A stretch of DNA of 18,011 nt from Bacteroidota bacterium (GTDB taxonomy: Bacteria > Bacteroidota > Bacteroidia > Flavobacteriales > Schleiferiaceae): assembly GCA_005786915.1 (NCBI GenBank), contig SYCM01000105.1, forward strand, positions 1 through 18,011, in the 5' to 3' direction. The notes beneath the pieces were generated by a model. That model was given only the letters and a program-made list of their open reading frames with translations. It did not search any database and had not been told where the DNA came from. Made by a program: the position numbers and the translations under genes. Below, piece by piece: positions 1 to 10,910 of this stretch. Position 1 is the first letter of the stretch, and each line of letters opens with the position of its first letter.

Positions 1-1
1 C

Positions 2-154
2 GCCCCCGAAGCTGAGGGCTGCATCAGCTACGCCGACGCCGACTTGGACATCGACTGGGACGGAATCTGGAATTCCCCCGAACCCTTCACCGTAAGCGCC
101 AAAGACCAGTCGGGTCAAGCATTTCACTCGTTTCAAAGCCCCTTCACGTTGTGA
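2..154 (+). CDS. dTDP-4-dehydrorhamnose 3,5-epimerase-like protein, C-terminal end only
   Basis: This is an open frame entering from the left edge and ending at TGA 152-154, with about 50 residues visible. It reads APEAEGCISYADADLDIDW, then a T-V-S-A-K-D motif, and ends SPFTL. The E-G-x-I-x-(Y/W)-x-D-x-x-x-x-I-D-W stretch followed by (L/V)-S-x-K-D matches the C-terminal part of RfbC (dTDP-4-keto-6-deoxyglucose 3,5-epimerase), a cupin enzyme of dTDP-rhamnose synthesis for surface polysaccharide. The catalytic residues lie upstream of the window, so a related sugar epimerase cannot be excluded. The stop overlaps the GTG start of the next gene (GTGA), which suggests translational coupling. Confidence 0.7.
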   Translation, partial: APEAEGCISYADADLDIDWDGIWNSPEPFTVSAKDQSGQAFHSFQSPFTL

Positions 155-1059
155 ATAAAATTCATCGCAACTGGCTTCTGGCGCTGGTCATCTTTGCGGG
201 AGGCGTGCTACTTGGCAGCCGCAGCGACGCCGTGCTCGACGCACTGGGACGGGTGGCTAGCACGAACGAAACGGTGCCGGTTCCGCTCCCCCAAAAGCTC
301 GAGGTCTTCGGCGAATCGATTCCAGTGAACGACCCCGACATCGCCGAGGCCCTGAGCCGCGAGCTGCACGCCAACACCTACTGGCATTCCAACACCCTGC
401 TCATGCTGCAGCGCCGTCCTCGCTGGGAAGCTCGGGTGCGCGGTTGGCTGCGCGAAGAGGGCGTCCCCGAAGATTTCGTCTACCTCTTGGCAGCCGAGAG
501 CGGATTTCAACCTACGGCCTTCTCGTCTTCGGGCGCCGCAGGTCTGTGGCAGTTCATGCCGGCCACGGCCCGGGAGCACGGGCTCCGCGTCGACGCCCAA
601 ATCGACGAGCGTTACCACGCCGAGAAGGCTACGCGAACCGCGGCCGCCTACCTCAAAAATGCCTACGCCCAAACGGGATCGTGGTTTTTGGCTGCCGCCG
701 CCTACAACATGGGGCTCAACGGGGTACTCCGCCAAATGGAACGCCAGGGCGAGCGCAACTACTTTCGCATGACCTGGAACGACGAAACGGGCCGATACGG
801 ATTCCGCATCGCTGCCTTTAAACTGATTCTGGAACACCCCGAACACTACGGCTACCAAGTGCGGACCGAAGAACTGTGGCGCGAAGAACCCGGCCGCCGC
901 GTCGTCGTCGACAGCAGCGTGGCCCATTGGGGGCGTTGGGCGCAGCGCGAGGGCCTCAGCTACCGCGAACTCAAGCGGCGCAACCCTTGGCTGCGCGAGT
1001 CGTCGCTCGACAACCCCGACTCCAGCGCCTTCGAACTCGAACTCCCCGAACGGCGTTAA
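151..1059 (+). CDS. Lytic murein transglycosylase (SLT domain, MltD-like)
   Basis: A 302-residue envelope enzyme predicted to cleave the MurNAc-GlcNAc bond of peptidoglycan, leaving a 1,6-anhydro end. Residues about 8-22 (LLALVIFAGGVLLGS) form an N-terminal signal or membrane anchor. The SLT (goose-lysozyme-like) domain spans about 95-235. Its motifs are AAESGF with the likely catalytic Glu116, SSSGAAGLWQFMPATA at 125-140, and AAYNMGLNGV at 183-192. The last 60 residues look like a degenerate LysM-type wall-binding segment, which is a weak inference. The start is GTG, chosen because it overlaps the upstream TGA by 4 bases and keeps the whole signal segment. It is followed 9 bases later by uvrA. 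The family is well supported, but the exact MltD subfamily is not. Confidence 0.92.
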   Translation: MNKIHRNWLLALVIFAGGVLLGSRSDAVLDALGRVASTNETVPVPLPQKLEVFGESIPVNDPDIAEALSRELHANTYWHSNTLLMLQRRPRWEARVRGWLREEGVPEDFVYLLAAESGFQPTAFSSSGAAGLWQFMPATAREHGLRVDAQIDERYHAEKATRTAAAYLKNAYAQTGSWFLAAAAYNMGLNGVLRQMERQGERNYFRMTWNDETGRYGFRIAAFKLILEHPEHYGYQVRTEELWREEPGRRVVVDSSVAHWGRWAQREGLSYRELKRRNPWLRESSLDNPDSSAFELELPERR

Positions 1060-1068
1060 CCTGATCTA

Positions 1069-3888
1069 ATGAACTTACGCATTCTTGGTGCCCGCGCCCA
1101 CAACCTGAAAAACATCGACGTGGAGCTTCCACGCCGAAAACTCGTGGTCGTCACCGGTCTAAGCGGTAGCGGAAAATCCTCGCTCGCCTTTGACACGCTG
1201 TTTGCCGAGGGGCAACGGCGCTACATGGAGACCTTCAGCAGCTACGCCCGCCAGTTTTTGGGCACCATGGAACGGCCCGACGTCGACCGCATTGAGGGCC
1301 TTTCGCCAGTGGTGGCGATCGAGCAAAAAACCACCAACCGGAATCCGCGTTCCACCGTGGGCACGGTGACCGAGGTCTACGACTTTTTGCGCCTGCTGTA
1401 CGCGCGAACCGCCACCGCCTATTCGCTGGCCACCGGCGAAGAAATGGTGAGCTACACCGACGACGCCATCCTCGAACGCGTGCTTCGCGACTTCAACGGG
1501 GTGCGCGTGGCCATCTTGGCCCCCGTGGTTCGGGCCCGAAAAGGCCACTACCGGGAACTTTTTGAGGGCCTCGCCAAGCAAGGCTACCTCAAGGCCCGCG
1601 TCGACGGCGTGTGGGTCGACATTGACCGCGGACTCAAGCTGGACCGCTACAAAACCCACGACATCGACGTGGTGGTCGACCGGCTGAGCCCCGGAACCGA
1701 AGACGAAGACCGCCTCAAGCGCAGCATCGCCGTTGCGATGCGCCTCGGGCACGGCAGCATCACGGTGGTGGATTGGGACCGCCAAACCCAAAAGCACTTC
1801 AGCCGCAACCTGATGTGTCCGACCACGGGGCTCTCCTACCCTGAGCCCGAACCCAACACGTTCAGCTTCAACTCGCCCAAAGGCGCGTGTCCGCACTGCG
1901 ACGGCCTGGGAACGGTGCGCGAACTCGCCCTCGAAAAGGTGGTAGCCAACCCCCGACTCAGCCTGCGCGACGGCGCCCTGGCCCCACTGGGAACCTACAA
2001 GGCCTCTTGGATTTTTCAGCAGCTCGAGCACATCGGCTGGCGCTACGGCTACACCCTCGACACCCCCTGGAAGGACCTACCTGAAGAGGGGCGAAACGCC
2101 ATCATCCACGGCTGCAGCGAGGACTTCACGCACACCCAAAAGGCCGCCGGAATTTCCCGCAAAATCAGTATAAAGTACGAAGGACTGAAGCCGTTCATCG
2201 AGGCCCAAGGCCGCGACGGCAGCAAGAGCCTGCAGCGCTGGGCCGACGACTACCTCGAAGACGGCATCTGCAGCCAGTGCTCGGGTGCACGACTGAGGCC
2301 CGAATCGCTGATGTTCCGCATTTCGGGCAAATCGATTGCTGAAGTGTCGAGCCTCGCGCTGCACGAGCTGGCCGCGTGGCTTGAGGGCGTGAGCCAAAGC
2401 CTCCCCCCGGCCCAGCAGCGCATCGGCGGCGAAATTCTCAAGGAACTCGCCACGCGGGTGGGCTTTTTGAACGACGTCGGGCTCAGCTACCTCTCGCTGA
2501 GCCGTTCCGCGCGCACCCTGAGCGGCGGCGAGGCCCAGCGGATTCGACTGGCCACTCAAATTGGTTCGCAGCTGGTCAACGTGCTGTACATCCTCGACGA
2601 GCCGTCGATTGGCCTGCATCCGCGCGACAACGACCGCCTCATTCGCAGCCTCGAGCGCCTGCGCGACCTCGGCAACAGCGTGGTGGTCGTGGAGCACGAC
2701 GAAGAGCTCATGCGACACGCCGACCACATCGTCGACATGGGGCCACGCGCCGGAGTGCACGGAGGCCGAGTGGTCGCTGAAGGCACCTACGCCGAACTCA
2801 TTGCTTCGGACAGCCTCACCGCCAAGTACCTACGAGGAGAGCTGCGGGTCGCCGAGCCGCGCGCGCCGCGGACCGGAAAAGGAGCCTGGCTCAAGCTGTT
2901 TGGGGCGAAGGGACGCAACCTGCAGAATATCAACCTCGAGCTGCCGCTCGGCACGATGGTAGTTGTTACGGGCGTTTCGGGCTCGGGCTAGTCGCCGCTC
3001 ATCAACAAGCCCTTGCTTCCCGCCGTTGCGGGCCCACTTCAGGGTCTGCTTGACAAGCCCGAGACATTTGATCGCCTCGAAGGCTTAGAGCAGCTCGACA
3101 AAATCATCGCCGTGGACCAAAGCCCCATTGGGCGCAATCCGCGCTCGAATCCCAGCACCTACACCGGCGTCTTCAACGAAATCCGCAAGCTGTTCAGCGA
3201 ATTGCCCGAAGCCAAAATTCGCGGCTACGCCCCCGGGCGTTTTTCGTTCAACGTCAAGGGCGGACGCTGCGAAACCTGCGAAGGCGGAGGCATGCGCGTC
3301 ATCGAGATGAACTTCTTGCCCGACGTGTACGTGCCCTGCGAGAGCTGCCAAGGCCGCCGATTCAACCGCGAAACCTTGGAGGTGCGCTACAAAGGGCGCA
3401 GCATCAGCGACGTGCTCGACATGAGCATCGAAGAAGCCATGCACTTTTTTGAGCCCGTTCCGCGCATCAACCGCGTGCTCCAAACGCTGAACGGCATTGG
3501 CCTAGGCTACCTAACCCTCGGGCAGTCGGCAACTACCCTGAGCGGCGGCGAGGCCCAGCGGATCAAGCTGGCGACGGAACTGAGCAAGCGCTCCACCGGC
3601 CAAACCCTTTACTTGCTCGACGAACCTACCACCGGGCTGCACTTCGACGACGTCAAGGTCCTCATGGAAGGGCTTCACCGCCTGGTCGACCAGGGCAACA
3701 CCGTGCTCGTAATCGAGCACAACCTCGACGTCATTCACCAGGCCGACCACCTCATCGACCTCGGTCCCGACGGCGGTTCGGGCGGAGGGCACATCGTGGC
3801 CACCGGCACTCCGGCTGAGGTCGCGGCCTGCGCAGAGAGCATTACAGGCCGCTACCTCAACGACTACCTCAAGCGTTTAAAAAATTAA
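1069..3888 (+). pseudogene. uvrA: Excinuclease ABC subunit A (UvrA), interrupted by an in-frame TAG in the second Walker A
   Basis: UvrA is the damage-recognition ATPase of nucleotide excision repair. The frame is collinear over 940 codons, the normal family length, apart from TAG at 2989-2991. Upstream of it are Walker A of NBD1 (GLSGSGKSS, about 31-39), the zinc-binding region ending GACPHCDGLG, the ABC signature LSGGEAQRIRLA and Walker B YILDEPSIGLHP. Downstream are IAVDQSPIGRNPRSNPSTYTG, a CX2C...CX2C zinc finger, a second LSGGEAQRIKLA and LYLLDEPTTGLH. The TAG sits where NBD2 reads GVSGSG-K-S, so it replaces the P-loop lysine (one change from AAG). Nearby expected Thr/Ser positions are Pro (codons at 2995 and 3010). 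The 640-residue product would lack NBD2, and a restart at TTG 3013 would lack the P-loop, so neither fragment should work. This may be a true nonsense mutation or a sequence or assembly error, since the rest of the frame is intact. Confidence 0.93.
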
Positions 3889-3890
3889 GT

Positions 3891-3971
3891 ATGGCTACGA
3901 ACGGCAAAAGACCTTTAAAATCGGCATTCGCCCACAAGTCTTGGAACGAAGTCCGAACCAACGACTCCTAG
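3891..3971 (+). other. Interrupted 5' part of the LOG-family gene (ATG to in-frame TAG)
   Basis: An ATG two bases after the uvrA stop opens a frame encoding MATNGKRPLKSAFAHKSW and ending N-D-S-TAG at 3969-3971. The frame then continues without shift as AIFKIMGEFVQGYERLS. Family members in Bacteroidota typically read S-W-x-I-F-K-I-M-x-E-F-V-x-G at this point, so TAG very probably replaces a TGG tryptophan codon. This stretch is therefore best read as the original N-terminus of the gene annotated at 3987-4601, giving 236 codons in all. Confidence 0.75.
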
Positions 3972-3986
3972 GCCATCTTCAAAATC

Positions 3987-4601
3987 ATGGGAGAGTTCGT
4001 GCAGGGATACGAGCGCCTTTCGCGCATCGGACCCTGCGTGAGCATTTTCGGCTCGGCGCGCCTTCCCGAAGAGCATGCGTGGTACCAAATGGCGCAAGAG
4101 ATTGCCGAAGGCCTCGGCGCCAAGGGCTACGGCATCATCAGCGGCGGCGGCCCCGGCATCATGGAGGCGGCCAACCGCGGCGCCAAAGCGGTCGGCGCCC
4201 CGTCGGTGGGCTTGAACATCGAGCTTCCGCACGAGCAAAAGCCCAACGACTTCATCGACCTCGACAAAAGCGTGGATTTCGACTACTTTTTTGTGCGCAA
4301 GGTCATGTTTGTCAAGTACTCGCAGGGCTTTGTGGTGATGCCCGGCGGATTTGGCACCCTTGACGAGGTTTTTGAGGCCATTACCCTCATTCAAACCAAG
4401 AAAATCGGGCGCTTTCCGGTGGTCTTGGTCGGCCGCGCGTACTGGGGCGGACTCCTCGACTGGATCGAAACCACCCTCAAGGGCCACGGCCTCATCAGTC
4501 CCGAAGACACCAAGCTCTTCAAGCTCGTCGACACCGCCGACGAGGCCATACAGGCCATCGACGACTTCTACAGCCGCTACATCCTCAAGCCCAACTTCTA
4601 G
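3987..4601 (+). CDS. LOG-family (TIGR00730) Rossmann-fold nucleotide 5'-monophosphate phosphoribohydrolase
   Basis: Cytosolic LOG-family protein, often mislabelled 'lysine decarboxylase'. Members hydrolyse the N-glycosidic bond of nucleoside 5'-monophosphates, including cytokinin ribotides. The core is complete: CVSIFGSARL opens the Rossmann fold, SGGGPGIMEAANRGA follows at about 52-66, and the diagnostic PGGFGTLDE motif is at about 119-127 of the 204 residues counted from ATG 3987. The original gene very likely began at ATG 3891 and is cut by TAG 3969-3971 (see the separate entry). Because the lost part is only an N-terminal helix ahead of the fold, a product started at 3987 could still be active, although no ribosome binding site is visible before it. 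The stop TAG overlaps the TAG of the opposing gene inside one CTAG. Family assignment is firm; substrate and functional state are not. Confidence 0.85.
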   Translation: MGEFVQGYERLSRIGPCVSIFGSARLPEEHAWYQMAQEIAEGLGAKGYGIISGGGPGIMEAANRGAKAVGAPSVGLNIELPHEQKPNDFIDLDKSVDFDYFFVRKVMFVKYSQGFVVMPGGFGTLDEVFEAITLIQTKKIGRFPVVLVGRAYWGGLLDWIETTLKGHGLISPEDTKLFKLVDTADEAIQAIDDFYSRYILKPNF

Positions 4602-6250
4602 GGCCGAAGCAGCTTGATCGCGTGCCGCTCGCCCTTGGCGTCGGCAACCTCAAAAAGGTAGAGCCCAGCCTCCTGCGGGTATTCCAGGGTTAACTCGGCC
4701 GCGTCGAGCGTTCCGCGGCGCACCTCTCGGCCGTCCAGGGCGCGAAGCACCCAGGACACTCGTTCTGAACTGCTTCGCGAGAGCGACCAAGCCGCGTCGG
4801 TTAGTACCACGCTCCATCCGCCTTCCCATTCCGCGAGGCCCCAGTAGTAGTCCGCAACAAGCGAATCCGACGGATACAGTCCGCTGCCCAATACCATGGC
4901 CTTACCCACCGAAGCCGGATTTCCCGAAAACGACGGCCACACCAGCGAATCGTTGATGGCCCCGACTTGAGCAATCGTGAGATGTCCGCTCGCGTCAGGC
5001 CAAAGCGTATCGCCGGATTGCTGCCAATACACGTAGGGTGCGAGGCCCAAGTTGTTCGCCATGACCGAATCGTAGTTGGTGATGCCACCCGGTCCGCCAA
5101 AGCGAATCTTGAGCTGAATCTCAGCGCGACTCACCGACGGATAATCCGCCTCAAGCACCCAAAGTCCGGTTTCCATATCGGCAACCAAAATTCTGCCGCT
5201 AGGCAGGTAGGGGTACGCACCCCAGGCGCCATTATAGCCTCCACCGCTGTATGCAGGTGATGTGTCGTAGTAGGCGGTGAGAACAGGCAATTCAGGAACC
5301 TCAATGTCCAGTACGTGGCATCCAAACGTGTAGTACGCGGTAACTAAATGGGTACCCTGTACGTAGGTGTTGTGGGGAACTAATCCCGTACCGCTCTGTA
5401 CTCGGTGGCGAAAAACCTCCGTTACGTTCGTTAAATCGTCCACATGGTACCCGGCGACATACCCCCCGGCAACTTCATCCGTTGTGAAGAGGTACTTGCT
5501 GTCGTCGGTCAACCAGCAGTTGTGCGCAAAACTGTTGGGGGTTGCAAATCGTCCAAACGTAACTGGCTGGCTTGGTAAGGCAACCCCGATAACTTGAATA
5601 TCCTCCCAAAGGGCTGCTCCCCATAACGTGTCGTTTCGCACGAAGCCGTCGTGCAAGTAGTAGGTACCGTAGTTTCCAATAACCACGGGATTCCATGGGT
5701 CGGTAGCAACATCAATCACCACAGCTCCACCTCCAGAAACGTTGGATCCAAAAGCGAAAAGTCGGCCTTTCTCATCAATTGATAGGTTATGAGCCCTTCG
5801 TAGCGTGTCGACCACCCCTCCGGGTAAGTTCACCGGAAGCTTCACAAATTTGTGCGTTAGGCTGTCCATGTTCACGATAAGCAACCCGTTAGTCATCGAC
5901 GTGCCGGTTGGAACGTCGTGCATCGAATAAACATATCGGTCCCAAGTTTTGGCTTCCCGCCATATCGAGGGCACGCCGGGTACCCAATACGTGTTGGTAA
6001 CTTGACTCGGATTAGTAATGTTAGCGATGAGTAGGCCGTTTCGGTTTCCCACGAGGGCGTACTCTTTATTCAGTACGGAATCATGATAGCCCCAAATCCC
6101 GCTGCACATGGGCGAGGCTCCGAGCGGGCCCCATTGCGATACGGGATAATGGACCACCTTTCGCATATTCAAGCTGTCGTTGCTGGGTTGGGCCCAAGCA
6201 ATCGCCCCGGCCCCCAAGAGGCCGATCAAGAGCAGAATCCGTGATTTCAT
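4598..6250 (-). CDS. Secreted choice-of-anchor B family protein with T9SS C-terminal sorting domain
   Basis: A 550-residue exported protein. Residues 1-20 are a signal peptide ending AWA|Q. Residues about 40-370 resemble the choice-of-anchor B / LVIVD-repeat family, a beta-propeller-like fold, with phrases such as WGYHDSVLNKEYALVGNRNG, GLLIANITNPSQV, AHNLSIDEKGRLFAFGSN and GRILVADMETGLWVLEAD. A segment at about 375-470 is unassigned. The last 80 residues (RALDGREVRRG..., ending GLYLFEVADAKGERHAIKLLRP) match a T9SS type A sorting domain, which is removed during export to the surface. ATG 6250 lies 2 bases after the parC stop, so it is probably co-transcribed with parE-parC although functionally unrelated. 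The middle of the gene is visibly less GC-rich than its neighbours. Its ligand or substrate is unknown. Confidence 0.88.
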   Translation of the reverse strand: MKSRILLLIGLLGAGAIAWAQPSNDSLNMRKVVHYPVSQWGPLGASPMCSGIWGYHDSVLNKEYALVGNRNGLLIANITNPSQVTNTYWVPGVPSIWREAKTWDRYVYSMHDVPTGTSMTNGLLIVNMDSLTHKFVKLPVNLPGGVVDTLRRAHNLSIDEKGRLFAFGSNVSGGGAVVIDVATDPWNPVVIGNYGTYYLHDGFVRNDTLWGAALWEDIQVIGVALPSQPVTFGRFATPNSFAHNCWLTDDSKYLFTTDEVAGGYVAGYHVDDLTNVTEVFRHRVQSGTGLVPHNTYVQGTHLVTAYYTFGCHVLDIEVPELPVLTAYYDTSPAYSGGGYNGAWGAYPYLPSGRILVADMETGLWVLEADYPSVSRAEIQLKIRFGGPGGITNYDSVMANNLGLAPYVYWQQSGDTLWPDASGHLTIAQVGAINDSLVWPSFSGNPASVGKAMVLGSGLYPSDSLVADYYWGLAEWEGGWSVVLTDAAWSLSRSSSERVSWVLRALDGREVRRGTLDAAELTLEYPQEAGLYLFEVADAKGERHAIKLLRP

Positions 6251-6252
6251 GG

Positions 6253-8962
6253 CTAAAAGTTAAGCGTAATCTGCCCGTCGTCCTCGGTTCCAAAATCAAC
6301 CTCGGGTTCGGATGCGCCGTCGATGGGGGTCGGCGCTTGGGCGAGGTCCGACCACTCCACCGTCGTTCCTACCTCGATACCGTCTTCGGACGCCTCTGTG
6401 GGTGATGCCGTGCCCTCTTCGACCAGGGCCGGCTCGTTGCGCTCGGCCGAGACAAGGCGCACGGCAAGGACTGGCCCAGTATGAAGCATGTTGCCGAGCG
6501 CTTTCCAGCCCTTCACCGCAATAAACTCCTCGAGGACGAGCTGCTCGTCTTCGCGCTCCTTGCCGTTCACCTTGCGGAAGCGAATGGACACCGTCGACCG
6601 GTCGGCCGCCGTAAGAACGAGGAGCGCAGACTTAGCGTGTTCGGTCACAAAGCACTCCCAGCCGTCGCCGCGGGGCTCCAACTCAAAGCGCTTGACCATG
6701 TGCCGCTCCTTGATGCCGTCAAAGTAGACGGCGGCCAGCGGGCGCTGGGGCTCCCAGCGTTCGAGGTAGAACGGAACCTCGTTGAAGTGCAGTAGCAGAT
6801 CCGGCGTCACAATGCGGTAGTTGCCCTTGGCGTCCACCTCGAGCAGCTTGTCCTCGCCGCGGAACCGGCCGAGCGAACGTCCGCGCCCTTGGTCGTTGAG
6901 CTTGAGCACCGTTTCGTCGAACCAAATCTCCCGGGCCGCCAGGGTGCTCACCCCTTCGGACTTCAACTCAATGCGCTTGACGGTGTTTTTGGTGACCGTG
7001 TTTCCGCGCGCAGCCCTGCCTCGCACCGCAAGGTCGGTGAAATCAAAATCGAAGCGCAGCTTTTTCAGTGAAGGCATGGCCCTCAAGTGCACCGTCACGA
7101 CCTCGGCTTCTCCGTTCGGATTGACGCTCAGGTACAGCACTTCTGATCCCTTGGTACCCTGCGTAATGGGGTATTCCTTGTCTCGGGTCACCCCACTGAT
7201 CGGAAAGCGCTTCGCAAACGAAGCCCCGCGGGCTCCGTCTCGGTAAACGACGTTGTAAATCGTGCGCTCGTCGCCTTTTTTAAAGACCGAAACGTGCACG
7301 ATATTGGTGCCCACAAACTTCTTGTCGCCCACCTTGGTCACCAGCATGGTACCGTCGCGGCGAATCACGACCACGTCGTCGATGTCGGCGCAGTCACCAA
7401 CCAACTCGTCCTTGCGCAGACCCGTGCCCACGAATCCCTCGACTCGGTTCACGTACAGCTTGGCGTTGGCGATGGCTACCTGGGTCGCCACGACCTGCTC
7501 AAAGCCGCGAAGTTCTGTTTTGCGGTCGCGGCCAGCTCCGTACTTTTTCCTCAAGTTTTTGAAGAAATCAACGGCGTAATCAATCAAATTTTCAAGGTGA
7601 TGCTTGACTTCAGCTATCTGTCCTTCGAGGGCGCGCAGCTGGTCGTCGGCCTTTTGCGCGTCAAACTTGGAAATGCGCTTGATTCGAATTTCGGTGAGGC
7701 GCACTATGTCTTCGTCGGTGACCGCCCGCAGCAGGTGCTTGGTGTGCGGAGCCAGTCCGACCCGAATGTTCTCCATCACCGCTTCCCAGGTCTCGGCCTC
7801 TTCAATGTCGCGGTAAATGCGCTGCTCAATGAAGATTTTCTCGAGGCTGGCAAAGTGCCACTGCTCTTGAAGCTCGTGAAACTTGAGTTCGAGTTCTGCC
7901 TTGAGCACCGCCACCGTCGTGTCGGTGGAACGGCGGAGCATTTCGCGCACGCCCATGAACACGGGCTTTTCGTCGATGATTACGCAGGCCATCGTGCTCA
8001 CCGAAGACTCGCAGGCGGTAAACGCGTACAGCGCGTCCACCATCTGGTCGGGCGAAACCCCGGGTAGAAGGTGAACGACAATTTCCACGTGCTCGGCGGT
8101 GTTGTCCTCGATCTTCCGAATTTTGATCTTGCCCTTGTCGTTGGCTTTAACCACCGACTCGATGACCGAAGTCGTAGTTGTACCAAACGGAATCTCCCTG
8201 ATAATTAAGGTTTTCTTATCTTCAACTTCAATCTTTGCACGAACTCGAACGCGCCCGCCGCGTTCCCCGTCTTGGTAGCCGCTGACGTCGGCGATTCCGC
8301 CCGTGGGGAAGTCGGGGTAGAGCTGAAAACTGCGGCCGCGTAGGTGCGCCACCGAAGCTTCAATCAGTTCGTTAAAGTTGTGCGGCAAAATCTTGGTACT
8401 CAGGCCTACCGCAATACCCTCTACACCTTGAGCCAGCAGCAAGGGAAACTTGACCGGCAAGAACAGCGGTTCCTTACCGCGGCCGTCGTAGCTCGCTTGA
8501 TACTGGGTGATTTTGGGCGAGAACGCCACGTCGAGCGCAAACTTGCTGAGCCGCGCCTCGATGTACCGAGGGGCCGCCGCGCTGTCGCCGGTGTAGATGT
8601 TCCCCCAGTTTCCTTGGGTGTCGATGAGCAGGTCCTTCTGCCCCAACTGCACGAGGGCGTCGCCAATCGACGCATCGCCATGGGGGTGGTACTTCATCGT
8701 TTGCCCGATCACGTTGGCGACCTTGTGGAATCGGCCGTCCTCCATCTCATAGAGGGCGTGCATCAAGCGGCGCTGCACCGGCTTGAGGCCGTCTTCAAGC
8801 GCAGGAACGGCCCGCTCCAAAATGACGTAGCTGGCGTAGTCCAAAAAGTACTCGCGGTACATGCCGCGCACGCGCGACTCCACGGGCTTGACGACCTCGC
8901 CCTCGGGAACGCTAGGCTCCGGTGCGCTCAGTTCGAGCGACTCGTCGGGTATCAATGCATCC

Positions 8963-8973
<11 letters not shown>
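6253..8973 (-). CDS. parC: DNA topoisomerase IV subunit A (type IIA topoisomerase, ParC-type)
   Basis: A 906-residue breakage-reunion subunit that cuts and rejoins DNA for decatenation and relaxation, partnering with ParE encoded just upstream. From ATG 8973 the N-terminal winged-helix/tower region includes KYHPHGDASIGDA at 94-106 and AAPRYIEARLS with catalytic Tyr137 preceded by Arg136. The position equivalent to E. coli GyrA Ser83 is Ala101, and Asp87 is kept as Asp105. The C-terminal domain has a degenerate VRGRAARGNTV and no canonical GyrA box (QRRGGKG-like), which together with the parE-parC arrangement favours topo IV over gyrase. The tail is acidic (EVDFGTEDDGQITLNF). A longer frame begins with TTG at 8994; ATG 8973 is preferred and overlaps the parE end by 11 bases. 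The stop is TAG. Confidence 0.9.
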
Positions 8974-10816
<1,843 letters not shown>

Positions 10817-10849
10817 GGTAACGTGCGAATCTAGCACAAAGCCACGCGC

Positions 10850-10871
10850 AAAACCCGCGCTAGGAGCGGGA
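10850..10871 (-). terminator. Possible intrinsic terminator after ychF
   Basis: Reading the - strand, CCCGC, a 7-base loop, GCGGG and then TTTT form a 5-bp GC stem followed by a short T run. It lies 40-60 bases beyond the ychF stop and before parE. The stem is short and the T run is only four bases, so this is tentative. A second small CCCC-N3-GGGG hairpin lies between it and ychF. If real, it separates ychF from the parE-parC operon. Confidence 0.35.
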
Positions 10872-10910
10872 GTTTTCAACAGGATAATCCCCCGTCGGGG
10901 CAGTCCAGGG

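Noticed and set aside
208..927. Long open frame (239 codons) antisense to the lytic transglycosylase
   Set aside because: Shadow of a high-GC gene: the + strand frame has clear SLT motifs, while the antisense product has biased composition and no recognisable motif.
2989..3971. Genetic code variant in which TAG encodes one amino acid
   Set aside because: The two in-frame TAGs replace different residues (Lys and Trp), and TAG serves as the end of the LOG, choice-of-anchor B and parC genes at sensible C-termini.
10817..10879. Longer parE start at TTG 10879
   Set aside because: The added 21 residues resemble no ParE N-terminus and overlap the candidate terminator, while ATG 10816 opens exactly at the conserved YTEDNIRSLEW segment.
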